Part shown: piece by piece, positions 23,897-31,945 of the stretch
Numbering within the stretch: position 1 is the first letter of the stretch
Layout of the letters: every line of letters starts with the position of its first letter
Assembly: GCF_900104175.1 (NCBI RefSeq)
Contig: NZ_FNIX01000013.1
Span: 62,001-126,000, forward strand
Direction: 5' to 3'
Length of the DNA stretch: 64,000 bases
Origin: Lentzea jiangxiensis
Lineage (GTDB): Bacteria > Actinomycetota > Actinomycetes > Mycobacteriales > Pseudonocardiaceae
Made by a program: the position numbers and the translations under genes
The notes under the pieces: model-generated
The model's input: the letters and a program-made list of their open reading frames with translations, nothing else
Databases searched by the model: none
What the model was told of the DNA's origin: nothing

Positions 23897-25259
23897 CGCG
23901 CGTGTAGTCCTCCAGTCCGTGCAGTGACAGGTCCTTGCCGTACCCGGAGGCGCCGAAACCGCCGTGCGGCATCTCGGCCGCGACCAACCCGTGCGTGTTC
24001 ACCCAGACGATGCCGAAGTCGAGCCGTGCCGGCAGTGCCGCGGCCCGCCCGGCGTCGCGGGTCCAGATCGAGGACGCGAGGCCCTGCGCGACCCCGTTCG
24101 CCAGCGCCACGGCCTCGTCGTCGGAACCGAACCGCTGCACGGTGATCAGCGGGGCGAACGCCTCCTCCTGGACGAGCTCGTCGTCCTGGGTGAGGCCGGA
24201 CACCACGGTGGGCTCCAGGAAGAAGCCCTCGGAGCCGTGCCGCTTCCCGCCGCAGTGGACGGTCGCGCGCGACCGGGAGAGCAGGCCGAGCACGCGGTCG
24301 AGCTGGGCCTGGCTGTTGAGCGGGCCGAAGTCCGTGCCGGGCACGCGGGCCGACGCCGTCTCCACCAGCGCGGCGACGAACTCGTCGTGCACGGCCGAGT
24401 GCACCAGCACGCGGCTCGCGGCCGTGCAGTCCTGCCCGGCGTTGTAGAAGGCCGCACCGACGACGCCCTCCGCCGCCGCGGCGACGTCGACGTCGTCGAA
24501 CACCAGAACCGGCGCGTTGCCACCGAGTTCGAGGTGCGTGCGCTTCACGGTCGCGGCGGCGCTGCGGGCCACCTCGACCCCGGCGCGCGTGGAACCGGTC
24601 AGCGCGACCATCGCGGGCACGGGGTGCTCGACCAGCAGGCGGCCGGTGTCGCGGTCACCCAGCACGACGTTGAACACGCCCGGCGGCAGCACCCGCGCGG
24701 CCAGCGTGGCGAGCAGCACCGTGGACGACGGCGTGGTGGCGGCGGGTTTCAGCACCACCGCGTTGCCCGCCGCGAGCGCCGGGGCGATCTTCCACACGGC
24801 CATCATCAGCGGGTAGTTCCACGGCGTGATCTGGGCGATCACGCCGACCGCCTCGCGCCGCTGGTACGAGGTGTGACCGGCGACGTACTCGCCCGCCGCG
24901 GCGGTGCCGAGCGCGCGGGCGGCACCGGCGAAGAACCGGATCTGGTCCACGCACTGCGGGATCTCCTCGTCCAGCAGCACCGAGCGGATCTTGCCGGTCT
25001 CGCGCACCTCGGCGTCGGCGACCTCGCCGGCGTGGGCCTCCAGCAGGTCCGCGAGCTCCAGCAACGCCCGCTGCCGTTCGGCCGGTGTCGTGCGGGACCA
25101 GGCGGGGAAGGCGCGTGCGGCGGCCCGGACCGCGGCGTCGACCTCGGCGGCACGGGAGACGACCGCGCGACCGAACTCCTCGCCCGTGGCGGGGTCGACG
25201 AGCGGCGAGGTCTCCTCCGCGCGGACCGGTGAGCCGTTGACGAGGTTCGCGACGATCAC
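23871..25259 (-). CDS. NAD-dependent aldehyde dehydrogenase (gamma-aminobutyraldehyde / guanidinobutyraldehyde type)
   Basis: 462 residues from GTG 25259, overlapping the upstream decarboxylase stop as GTGA. The ALDH motifs are complete: QITPWNYPLMMAVWKIAPAL, LELGGNAPVLVFDD with the general-base Glu, and NAGQDCTAASR with the catalytic Cys. Sequence style resembles gamma-aminobutyraldehyde dehydrogenases. Coupling to a ThDP-dependent decarboxylase implies that it oxidises the aldehyde that enzyme releases. 4-Guanidinobutyraldehyde from 2-ketoarginine is my preferred substrate; this is inference. Confidence 0.88.
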   Translation of the reverse strand: MIVANLVNGSPVRAEETSPLVDPATGEEFGRAVVSRAAEVDAAVRAAARAFPAWSRTTPAERQRALLELADLLEAHAGEVADAEVRETGKIRSVLLDEEIPQCVDQIRFFAGAARALGTAAAGEYVAGHTSYQRREAVGVIAQITPWNYPLMMAVWKIAPALAAGNAVVLKPAATTPSSTVLLATLAARVLPPGVFNVVLGDRDTGRLLVEHPVPAMVALTGSTRAGVEVARSAAATVKRTHLELGGNAPVLVFDDVDVAAAAEGVVGAAFYNAGQDCTAASRVLVHSAVHDEFVAALVETASARVPGTDFGPLNSQAQLDRVLGLLSRSRATVHCGGKRHGSEGFFLEPTVVSGLTQDDELVQEEAFAPLITVQRFGSDDEAVALANGVAQGLASSIWTRDAGRAAALPARLDFGIVWVNTHGLVAAEMPHGGFGASGYGKDLSLHGLEDYTRVKHVMTAH

Positions 25260-26872
25260 AGGTGCTCCAGGTGCGTGGGGGCGAACATGCGCAGCACCGA
25301 GGGGAGCACGACCACGTGCGGACCGTCCCCGGCGAACGCCCCGGCGAGGTCGTCGCGCAGCGACTCGGGTGTGCTGCGGGTGGCGGGCACCCCGAACGCG
25401 GCGGCGAGCGCCACGAAGTCCGGGCGGCTGAGCTCGGTGCCGGTGGCCTCGCCGAACGCGTCGGTCATGTACTCGCGCAGGATGCCGTAGCCGCCGTCGT
25501 CGACGATCAGCCAGACGACCCGCGACCCGTGCTGCGCGGCCGTGGCGAGTTCCGCGATCCCGTACATGGCGCCGCCGTCACCGGACACGGCGAGCACCGG
25601 CCCGTCGACCGCCGCGGCGACGCCCAGCGCGGCGGGGAAGCCGTACCCGAGCCCGCCGGCGCCCTGGGCCGAGAACTGCGCGCCACCGCGCGGGTCCCAC
25701 GCCGACCAGGCCCAGTACGCGAGGATCGTCATGTCCCAGCAGGTCGGCGTCCCGTCCGGGACCGCCGCCCGCAGCGCGTCGAGCACCTGCCACTCCAGGT
25801 CGAGCTCCTGCGCGGCGAACCGGTCGCGCACCTTGCCGAGCAACGCCCGGACGCGCGCTTCCGCGACGCCGTCCGCAGGACGCGCCGTGACACCGGAAGC
25901 CAAGGCGGGCAAGGCGTGCCGGGCGTCGGCGTGGATGCCGAGCGCGGGGTGGTTCGACTCCAGCTTGCCGAGGTCGGCCTCGACCTGGACCACCCGGCCG
26001 CGCGGCTGGAAGGTCCGGTAGTTGCTCGACAGCTCGCCGAGGCCCGATCCGACGACCAGCAGCACGTCGGCGTCCGCGAGGAACTCGGTGGTGTGCCGGT
26101 CCTCCAGCCACGACCGCGCCGACAGCGGGTGCTCCCACGGGAAGTTCCCCTTGCCGCCGAACGTCGTCACGACCGGTGCCCGCAGCTTCCCGGCCAGCTC
26201 CAGCAGTGCGTCGCGGGCGTGCAGCGCGCCGCCGCCGGCCAGGACGACCGGCCGTTCGGCGCCGTTCAGCAGCCGCACGGCCTCCTCGACCAGCTCCGCG
26301 CGCGGCCGCAGCTCACGCGCGGACCACGACACCGACGTCACCGGCGGCACGGAGGCGGGCCCCAGCAGCACGTCCTGCGGGATCTCCACCCACACCGGCC
26401 CGAACGGCGCGGTCAGCGCGATCTCCCACGCCTCGGTCAGCGCCGAGGGGATCTGCGAGGCGTGCCGCACGACCCGCGTGTGCTTGACGACGTGGCGGAA
26501 CGACGCCACCTGGTCGGTCAGCTCGTGCAGGTAGCCGCCGCGCACCCCGCCGAGGCCGGCGGACGGGATCTGCGACGAGATGCCCAGCACGGGGGCGGAG
26601 CCGGCGGCGGACTCCTGCAGTCCGGCCAGGGTCTGCAACGCGCCGGGGCCGGTCGAGACCAGCAACGGCGTCACGGAACCGGTGATCCGCGCGTGCCCGT
26701 CGGCGGCGAACGCGGCGTTGAGCTCGGTCCGGGAACCGACGTACCGCAGCTCCGACCGGCGCAGGGCGTCGAAGAGGCCGAGGGCGTGCTGGCCGGGGAT
26801 GCCGAACACGGTGTGCGCGCCGAGCGCCTCCAGGGTCTCGACGACGACGTCTCCGCCGTTGCGCGAAGTCAC
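25256..26872 (-). CDS. ThDP-dependent 2-oxo-acid decarboxylase / acetolactate-synthase-like enzyme (possible AruI function)
   Basis: 538 residues from GTG 26872 with GGAGG 5 bp upstream. The N-terminal ThDP domain has GIPGQHALGLFDAL and the cofactor-activating Glu in SRTELNAAFAADGHAR. The central domain has VLAGGGALHARDA. The C-terminal ThDP motif is SGDGGAMYGIAELATA ending IVDDGGYG. The fold is shared by acetolactate synthase, benzoylformate decarboxylase and 2-ketoarginine decarboxylase AruI. Translational coupling to an aldehyde dehydrogenase favours a decarboxylase over acetolactate synthase, and no IlvN-type subunit is near. Confidence 0.8.
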   Translation of the reverse strand: MTSRNGGDVVVETLEALGAHTVFGIPGQHALGLFDALRRSELRYVGSRTELNAAFAADGHARITGSVTPLLVSTGPGALQTLAGLQESAAGSAPVLGISSQIPSAGLGGVRGGYLHELTDQVASFRHVVKHTRVVRHASQIPSALTEAWEIALTAPFGPVWVEIPQDVLLGPASVPPVTSVSWSARELRPRAELVEEAVRLLNGAERPVVLAGGGALHARDALLELAGKLRAPVVTTFGGKGNFPWEHPLSARSWLEDRHTTEFLADADVLLVVGSGLGELSSNYRTFQPRGRVVQVEADLGKLESNHPALGIHADARHALPALASGVTARPADGVAEARVRALLGKVRDRFAAQELDLEWQVLDALRAAVPDGTPTCWDMTILAYWAWSAWDPRGGAQFSAQGAGGLGYGFPAALGVAAAVDGPVLAVSGDGGAMYGIAELATAAQHGSRVVWLIVDDGGYGILREYMTDAFGEATGTELSRPDFVALAAAFGVPATRSTPESLRDDLAGAFAGDGPHVVVLPSVLRMFAPTHLEHL

Positions 26873-26954
26873 ACGCCCTCCTTCAACGCCAACAAGCTCA
26901 CGCCTCATGAGCCACGTGCGAGGCTGCCACAGACGTGTTGTCCGCGTGGTCGTA

Positions 26955-27145
26955 GGTCCGGTCGCGCCGAACTGCTCGACACGCCGGGGTGGCGCAGCAG
27001 CCGGGTCCGGACCGCGGCGGTGCTCGGTGTGCACCGCACCGGCGCCCGTCACCGGATCTCGTACGTGGAGCGCGTGCTCGACCGTGTCCTCGCCACGGCC
27101 GCCGCACGCGCCTCGCCCCGGCTCGCGCCGATGTCGCCCGATTAA
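26955..27145 (+). pseudogene. C-terminal remnant of a PucR-family regulator
   Basis: The segment from about 26955 to TAA 27143-27145 reads RAELLDTPGWRSSRVRTAAV, then LGVHRTGARHRISYVERVLD. This matches the terminal HTH_30 of PucR/CdaR proteins, where the usual form is LGVHRNTLRNRIxRVExLLG. The rest of the regulator is missing. The fragment lies divergently upstream of the decarboxylase/dehydrogenase pair, where such a regulator would be expected. The remaining DNA between 26873 and the tRNA shows no gene. Confidence 0.55.
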
Positions 27146-27290
27146 TTCCTTTGCGGCGTGGTCGCATCCTCGGTCATCATTGTTCCATGATTCACGCAGA
27201 CGAATGGACCGGAGCGCCCTCGAAGCGCTGACCAGCAAGTTCACTTTCTACTATTCTCTGCGAGCATTTGTGCATCAATGCTCGTTCTCG

Positions 27291-27361
27291 GCGTGTTCGT
27301 CTAGTGGTCAGGACGCTGGACTCTCAATCCGGAAACACGGGTTCGATCCCCGTACGCGCTA
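27291..27361 (+). tRNA. tRNA-Glu (anticodon CTC)
   Basis: The cloverleaf can be folded by eye. The acceptor is GGCGTGT / ACGCGCT (two G-U pairs, including 1-72). The D-arm is GTCTAGTGGTCAGGAC. The anticodon stem CTGGA/TCCGG encloses CTCTCAA with anticodon CTC. The T-arm is ACGGG-TTCGATC-CCCGT, and A73 is the discriminator. CCA is not encoded. It is read forward, ahead of the methyltransferase gene. Confidence 0.9.
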
Positions 27362-27480
27362 CTCGGCCCGGTCTCAGTGGGGTGGACCGGGCCGTCTCCC
27401 TCGGTGGTCAGTGTCAGACGGACCCAAAGAATCTTCGAAAACTTCGCCCGAATGGTCTAGGCGCCAGTTACGCTCTGCAA

Positions 27481-28143
27481 ATGGCCGCGGTCCCCGCCTT
27501 CGCACGCTACGAGGTCGACGTACGTCGGCCGAACGCCGCGCGGATCCATGACTTCTACCTGGGCGGCGCGCACAACTACGCCGCCGACCGGGCGTTCGCC
27601 AAACAGGCCGTCCGGATCGACCCGGGGCTGCCGCTCGTGACGCGGGCGCAGCGGACGTTCCTGCGCCACGCCGTGCGCCACTGCTGGGAGGCGGGCGTGC
27701 GCCAGTTCCTCGACCTCGGGTCGGGCATCCCGACGTGCGGCGCCACGCACCAGACGCTGCCCGAGGCCCGCGTCGTCTACGTCGACTCCGACCCGGTGAC
27801 GGTCGCGTTCTCGCGCGGGCTGCTGCGCGGCGAACCGCGGGCGTGCGCGGTCGAGGCGGACCTGCGCCGGCCCGACCAGGTGCTGCGGCATCCGGGTGTG
27901 GTGTCCCAGCTCGACCTGCGCGAGCCCTACGCCGTGCTCATGGTCGACGTCCTGCGCTACGTCGACGACGCGACCGGACCGGGCCGCGTCGTGCGGCGGT
28001 ACCGGCACGCGCTGCCCGTCGGCGGGTTCCTCGTGGTGTCGCACCCCTCCCCGGTCGAGCAGCTCCTGGAGGGGCTGTCGGCCGAGGCACCGTGCGTCGT
28101 GCCGGGCGCGCATGCGGGAATCGGGCGCAAGAGTCGCGTCTGA
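27481..28143 (+). CDS. SAM-dependent methyltransferase of the DUF574/SAV2177 family, C-terminally shortened
   Basis: 220 residues from ATG 27481. It has the family N-terminus RIHDFYLGGAHNYAADR, the SAM-binding FLDLGSGIPTCGATHQ and VVYVDSDPV, and the late strands VLMVDVLRYVDD and GGFLVVSHPSPVEQL. Family members are usually about 260-280 residues and end in a conserved EPGLV-like region. Here the sequence diverges after LLEGLSAEAP and stops early, so the C-terminal substrate-binding part is probably lost or replaced. Its function is unknown, as for most of the family. Confidence 0.75.
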   Translation: MAAVPAFARYEVDVRRPNAARIHDFYLGGAHNYAADRAFAKQAVRIDPGLPLVTRAQRTFLRHAVRHCWEAGVRQFLDLGSGIPTCGATHQTLPEARVVYVDSDPVTVAFSRGLLRGEPRACAVEADLRRPDQVLRHPGVVSQLDLREPYAVLMVDVLRYVDDATGPGRVVRRYRHALPVGGFLVVSHPSPVEQLLEGLSAEAPCVVPGAHAGIGRKSRV

Positions 28144-28188
28144 CAGCGTTGTCCATTCCGCAGGAGCACGTCGGCGTGTCTCCGGCCT

Positions 28189-28214
28189 GTTTGGTCGCTG
28201 TGAGGGCCGGGTAG
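28189..28214 (+). promoter_or_regulatory. SigB/SigF-type promoter (GTTT-N16-GGGTAG)
   Basis: GTTT (28189-28192), 16 bp, GGGTAG (28209-28214), 40 bp before the DUF4383 start. It fits the actinobacterial general-stress consensus GNNT-N14-16-GGGTAC/T except for the last base. The matching sigma factor gene lies 4 kb downstream. Confidence 0.55.
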
Positions 28215-28253
28215 TCAGCCGCCGTGCGACAGAAACGGAGCCTGGAGGGCGAC

Positions 28254-28910
28254 ATGACCCACCGCATCAAGGTCGCCGGTCTGCAGCCGGTGCAGGTGCT
28301 GGCCGGACTGGCCGGTATCGCGTTCATCGTGTTCGGTGTCGTGGGTTTCACCCGCACCGGGGTCGGCGACTGGGCCGCCCAGTCCCACGTGCTCGGGTTC
28401 TCGGTGAACCCGTTGCACAACACGGTGCTCGTGGCCGTCGGCGTGCTCGGTCTGCTCATGGCTCTCGGTTCGGGCCTCGCGAGGCTGTACGGCTGGCTGC
28501 TGTTCGCCGGCTTCGCGGCGCTCTTCGTGTGGGACCTGATGATCACGGGATTCCTCGCCAGGAACCCGGTGGAGCAGTACGGCAACCCGTTGGCGGTCAA
28601 CACCAACGACAACTGGCTGCACCTCGGCATCGCACTGTTCGGACTGCTGCTCGCGGTCATGCCCGCGCGCCGCAAGCTGGTCGAGGACGAGGAGCCCGTG
28701 CTGCCCGAGCAGCGCTCGCGGGAGCTCCGCGGTGACCGCGACGGTTCGCCGCACGTCGAGCCGACGGACCCCGCCGTGAGCAGGCGGACCAGCACGGCCA
28801 TCACCGAGCCGATCCCGACCGGGCCCCGGGGTGCCGAGCCGGTCACCAAGGAGCAGGCCGTGGTCGACCCGAAGACCGAGCGGGTGAGCAAGAACAGGAT
28901 CAAGCACTGA
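28254..28910 (+). CDS. DUF4383 membrane protein
   Basis: 218 residues from ATG 28254, preceded by GGAGGG. Residues about 10-140 hold four hydrophobic helices: VQVLAGLAGIAFIVFGVVGF, TVLVAVGVLGLLMALGSGLA, LYGWLLFAGFAALFVWDLMI and WLHLGIALFGLLLAVMPA. They have the spacing and NPLHNTVLV loop of DUF4383. The C-terminal ~75 residues are charged, Pro-rich and cytoplasmic. The function is unknown. A stress-type promoter precedes it and a large terminator follows. Confidence 0.8.
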   Translation: MTHRIKVAGLQPVQVLAGLAGIAFIVFGVVGFTRTGVGDWAAQSHVLGFSVNPLHNTVLVAVGVLGLLMALGSGLARLYGWLLFAGFAALFVWDLMITGFLARNPVEQYGNPLAVNTNDNWLHLGIALFGLLLAVMPARRKLVEDEEPVLPEQRSRELRGDRDGSPHVEPTDPAVSRRTSTAITEPIPTGPRGAEPVTKEQAVVDPKTERVSKNRIKH

Positions 28911-28960
28911 GCCGGTCGAGCATTCGAGTGTGACAGCCGGACAACCCCCCCGTCCGGAAC

Positions 28961-29003
28961 AGACGCGTCGTGAGAGCCCACATGCGGCTCTCACGACGCG
29001 TCT
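28961..29003 (+). terminator. Very strong hairpin terminator (18-bp perfect stem)
   Basis: AGACGCGTCGTGAGAGCC (28961-28978) and its exact complement (28986-29003) enclose a 7-nt loop; GTTTCC follows. It ends the DUF4383 transcript and sits 15 bp before the protease start. Confidence 0.75.
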
Positions 29004-29017
29004 GTTTCCATGTCGCG

Positions 29018-29698
29018 ATGCCTTCCGAGTTGCTGACCGGCGAAGTGCTGATCACGTGGGGAACCGCGGCCGCCGCCTTCCTGGCCGTTGCGGTGCACGG
29101 GATCTGGCGGATCACCCGCAACGTCATCACGATCGCCCACGAGGGCGGGCACGCGCTGCTGGCCGTGCTGACCGGGCGGCGGTTGAGCGGGATCAAGCTG
29201 CACTCCGACACGTCCGGGCTGACCGTGTCCCGCGGGAAGCCCCGGGGACCGGGGATGGTGCTGACGGCTCTCGCCGGGTACGTCGCGCCGTCGTCGCTCG
29301 GGTTCGGGGCGGCGTTGCTGATCACCAACGAGCAGGTCCAGCTGATGTTGTGGATCTCCATCGGGTTCCTGGCCGCGATGCTCGTGATGATCCGCAACGT
29401 GTTCGGGGTGCTGTCGATCATCCTCACCGGCGGGGCGTTCCTGGTCGTCTCGTTCCACGCCTCCGCGGAGACCCGGGATGTCGCTGCCTACGTGTTCGCC
29501 TGGTTCCTGCTGCTGGGCGGGGTCCGGCCGGTGTGGGAGCTGCAGGTCAAGAGGTGGCGGCGGCAGGCTCCCCGGTCCGACGCCGATCAGCTGGCCTGGC
29601 TGACCGGGGTGCCGGCCCTGGGGTGGGTGCTGCTGTTCGGGGTCGTGAGCACGGCCGCGTTGGTGGGTGGCGGGGCGCTGTTGCTGGGGCGGTGGTGA
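29018..29698 (+). CDS. M50-like membrane metalloprotease
   Basis: 226 residues from ATG 29018. An N-terminal membrane helix (WGTAAAAFLAVAVHGIW) precedes the zinc motif IAHEGGHALLAVLTGRR (HExxH as HEGGH). Several further hydrophobic helices follow, with Asp in ETRDVAAYVFAWFLLLGGVR. This is the pattern of small site-2-protease-like M50 proteins found in actinobacteria. It may cleave a membrane substrate; none is evident nearby. GC-rich and intact. Confidence 0.75.
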   Translation: MPSELLTGEVLITWGTAAAAFLAVAVHGIWRITRNVITIAHEGGHALLAVLTGRRLSGIKLHSDTSGLTVSRGKPRGPGMVLTALAGYVAPSSLGFGAALLITNEQVQLMLWISIGFLAAMLVMIRNVFGVLSIILTGGAFLVVSFHASAETRDVAAYVFAWFLLLGGVRPVWELQVKRWRRQAPRSDADQLAWLTGVPALGWVLLFGVVSTAALVGGGALLLGRW

Positions 29699-29821
29699 GC
29701 CGCTCGGCTCCGCCTTCGTCCGGGGCTCGCGTCGCAGCGGGGGCGGAGCGGGCGGTTGGTACCCGGCTCGGCGCTGGTGAAATACTCGGGTGAACTAGCC
29801 AGCTGTCGAGAGGTGGGTTCA

Positions 29822-31555
29822 GTGCTGCGTGGAGATGTCGGGCTTGAGCTGGGACAGCGGGTCGCGCGGGCGTTGCGCGCCGCCCTGGACGTGGACATCA
29901 CCGCGGAGGAAGCGCTGATCCGACCGTCCCACCGCGACGGTGCCGACTACCAGTGCAACGTGGCGATGAGCCTCGCCAAGAAGGTCGGGAAGAACCCCCG
30001 CGAGGTGGCGGCGTCGATCGTCGAGCACCTCGACGCCGACGACGTGCTGGAGACGCCGGAGATCGCGGGGCCCGGCTTCATCAACCTCAAGCTCAGGCGC
30101 GAGTGGCTGGAGGCGCAGGCGGCGCGGTTGCTGGCCGACGAACGGCTCGGCGTGCCTCGGGTCGAGCGGCCCCGGCGGATCGCCATCGACTACAGCAGCC
30201 CGAACGTCGCCAAGGAGATGCACGTCGGGCACCTGCGTTCGACGATCATCGGCGACGCGTTCTGCCGGCTGCTGACCTTCGCCGGGCACGAGGTGATCCC
30301 GCACAACCACCTCGGTGACTGGGGGACGCCGTTCGGGATGCTGATCGAGCACCTCACGGACCTCGGGCACGGCGCCGACCACGAGATCGGCGACCTCAAC
30401 GCGTTCTACCAGCAGGCCCGGCAGAAGTTCGACAACGAGCCGGGGTTCGCGGACCGGGCGCGGCGCCGGGTCGTGTTGCTGCAGGGCGGCGACGAGGCGA
30501 CGCTCGAGCTGTGGCACGAGCTGGTGGGGGAGTCGCAGCGGCACTTCAACCAGGTCTACGAGATGCTCGGGATCGGGTTGTCGGCCGCCGACAATTACGG
30601 GGAGAGCTTCTACAACCCCTACCTCGCCGACACGATCACCGAGTTGCAGCAGAAGGGTCTCATCGAGACCAGCGACGGTGCCCTGTGCGTGTTCCCGCCG
30701 GGGTTCACCAACCGCGAGGGCGACCGGCTGCCCCTGATCGTGCGCAAGAGCGACGGCGGGTACGGCTACGCCACCACGGACTTCGCGACGGTGCGGTACT
30801 GGGTGCGGGAGCGGGAGGTCGACGACCTGGTCTACGTCGTCGGGACGCCGCAGGCGCAGCACTTCCAGATGATCTTCGCCACGTCCCGGCAGGCGGGGTG
30901 GCTCGACGACGCGCACACGGCGGTGCACACCGGGTTCGGCACGATCCTGGGGTCTGACGGGAAGACGATCCGCACCAGGGCCGGCGGGACGATCAAGTTG
31001 ATCGACCTGCTGACCGAGGCCGTCGAGAACTCCTACAAGGTGATGCCCGAGACGTCCGAAGTGGAGGGTGAGGAGAAGGACGCGCTCGCCCGCACCATCG
31101 GGCTCGGGGCCGTCAAGTACGCGGACCTCTCCAACGACCGGGAGAAGGACTACGTCTTCACCTGGGAGAAGATGCTCGCGACGACCGGTGACACGTCGGT
31201 CTACATCCAGTACGCGAACGCCCGGATCCTGTCCATCGGGCGCAAGGTCGGGCGTGAGGCTCCCGCGGACGCTCCGCTGGTGCTGCGGGAGCAGGCCGAG
31301 CGGGACCTCGCGCTGAAGCTGTTGCAGCTGCCCACGGCCTTCCAGGCGGCCATCGACGAGTTCGCGCCGCACAAGCTCACGAACTACCTGTTCGAGACGG
31401 CCACGGCGTTCTCGACGTTCTACAACCAGTGCCCGGTGGCGACGGCGGAACCGCGGGAGTTGCAGGACTCCCGGCTGCACCTGCTCACGCTGACTTCACG
31501 CGTGCTCACGCTGGGTTTGTCGTTGCTGGGTATCGGGGCACCCGAAAGGTTGTAA
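29822..31555 (+). CDS. argS: Arginine-tRNA ligase (E. coli/eukaryote-like type)
   Basis: 577 residues from GTG 29822, preceded by AGGTGGG. Signature parts are the HIGH equivalent SSPNVAKEMHVGHLRSTIIG, HNHLGDWGTPFGMLIEHL, YGYATTDFATVRYWV and GSDGKTIRTRAGGTIKL, with the C-terminal anticodon domain (LEDSRLHLLTLTSRV-like end). It charges tRNA-Arg in the cytoplasm. The SSPNVAKEMHVGH form is the type that streptomycetes carry in addition to the lysA-linked enzyme, so this may be the second ArgRS of the genome. It is monocistronic. Confidence 0.9.
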   Translation: MLRGDVGLELGQRVARALRAALDVDITAEEALIRPSHRDGADYQCNVAMSLAKKVGKNPREVAASIVEHLDADDVLETPEIAGPGFINLKLRREWLEAQAARLLADERLGVPRVERPRRIAIDYSSPNVAKEMHVGHLRSTIIGDAFCRLLTFAGHEVIPHNHLGDWGTPFGMLIEHLTDLGHGADHEIGDLNAFYQQARQKFDNEPGFADRARRRVVLLQGGDEATLELWHELVGESQRHFNQVYEMLGIGLSAADNYGESFYNPYLADTITELQQKGLIETSDGALCVFPPGFTNREGDRLPLIVRKSDGGYGYATTDFATVRYWVREREVDDLVYVVGTPQAQHFQMIFATSRQAGWLDDAHTAVHTGFGTILGSDGKTIRTRAGGTIKLIDLLTEAVENSYKVMPETSEVEGEEKDALARTIGLGAVKYADLSNDREKDYVFTWEKMLATTGDTSVYIQYANARILSIGRKVGREAPADAPLVLREQAERDLALKLLQLPTAFQAAIDEFAPHKLTNYLFETATAFSTFYNQCPVATAEPRELQDSRLHLLTLTSRVLTLGLSLLGIGAPERL

Positions 31556-31627
31556 CAGGTTTATCCCCGGGCATGCAGAGGTACGCAGTGATCGCAACTC
31601 TTTCCCCCCAGTCCTCAGGGAGTCGCG

Positions 31628-31945
31628 ATGACCTGCACCACCCGCCTGCCCAAGCCGGTCACCGAGGTGTGGGACTGGCAGATGGAAGGACTGTGCCGCG
31701 GGCAGAACAGCGCCGTCTTCTTCCACCCCGACAACGAGCGCGGGTACGCGCGGGCGGCGCGGGAGGAGAAGGCGAAGGCCATCTGCGGCCACTGCCCCGT
31801 CTTGCAGCAATGCCGCGCCCACGCGCTTGAGGCTCAAGAGCCGTACGGCGTGTGGGGCGGCATGGGGGAGGACGAGCGGCGCCAGATCGTTTCCGCGGCC
31901 CGGCGCCGTGTCCGTGCTTACTCCTCCAGCACGTCCCTGAGCTGA
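31628..31945 (+). CDS. WhiB-family iron-sulfur regulator (WhiD/WhiB3-like)
   Basis: 105 residues from ATG 31628, with CAGGGAG upstream. The four cluster ligands are Cys23, Cys53, Cys56 and Cys62 (CGHCPVLQQC), followed by the GVWGGMGEDERR turn and a basic C-terminal helix. RGQNSAVFFHPDNERG matches the WhiD/WhiB3 group, so a role in development or redox control is likely. It partners with a sigma factor region 4. Its end overlaps the convergent stress sigma gene by 28 bp. Confidence 0.88.
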   Translation: MTCTTRLPKPVTEVWDWQMEGLCRGQNSAVFFHPDNERGYARAAREEKAKAICGHCPVLQQCRAHALEAQEPYGVWGGMGEDERRQIVSAARRRVRAYSSSTSLS

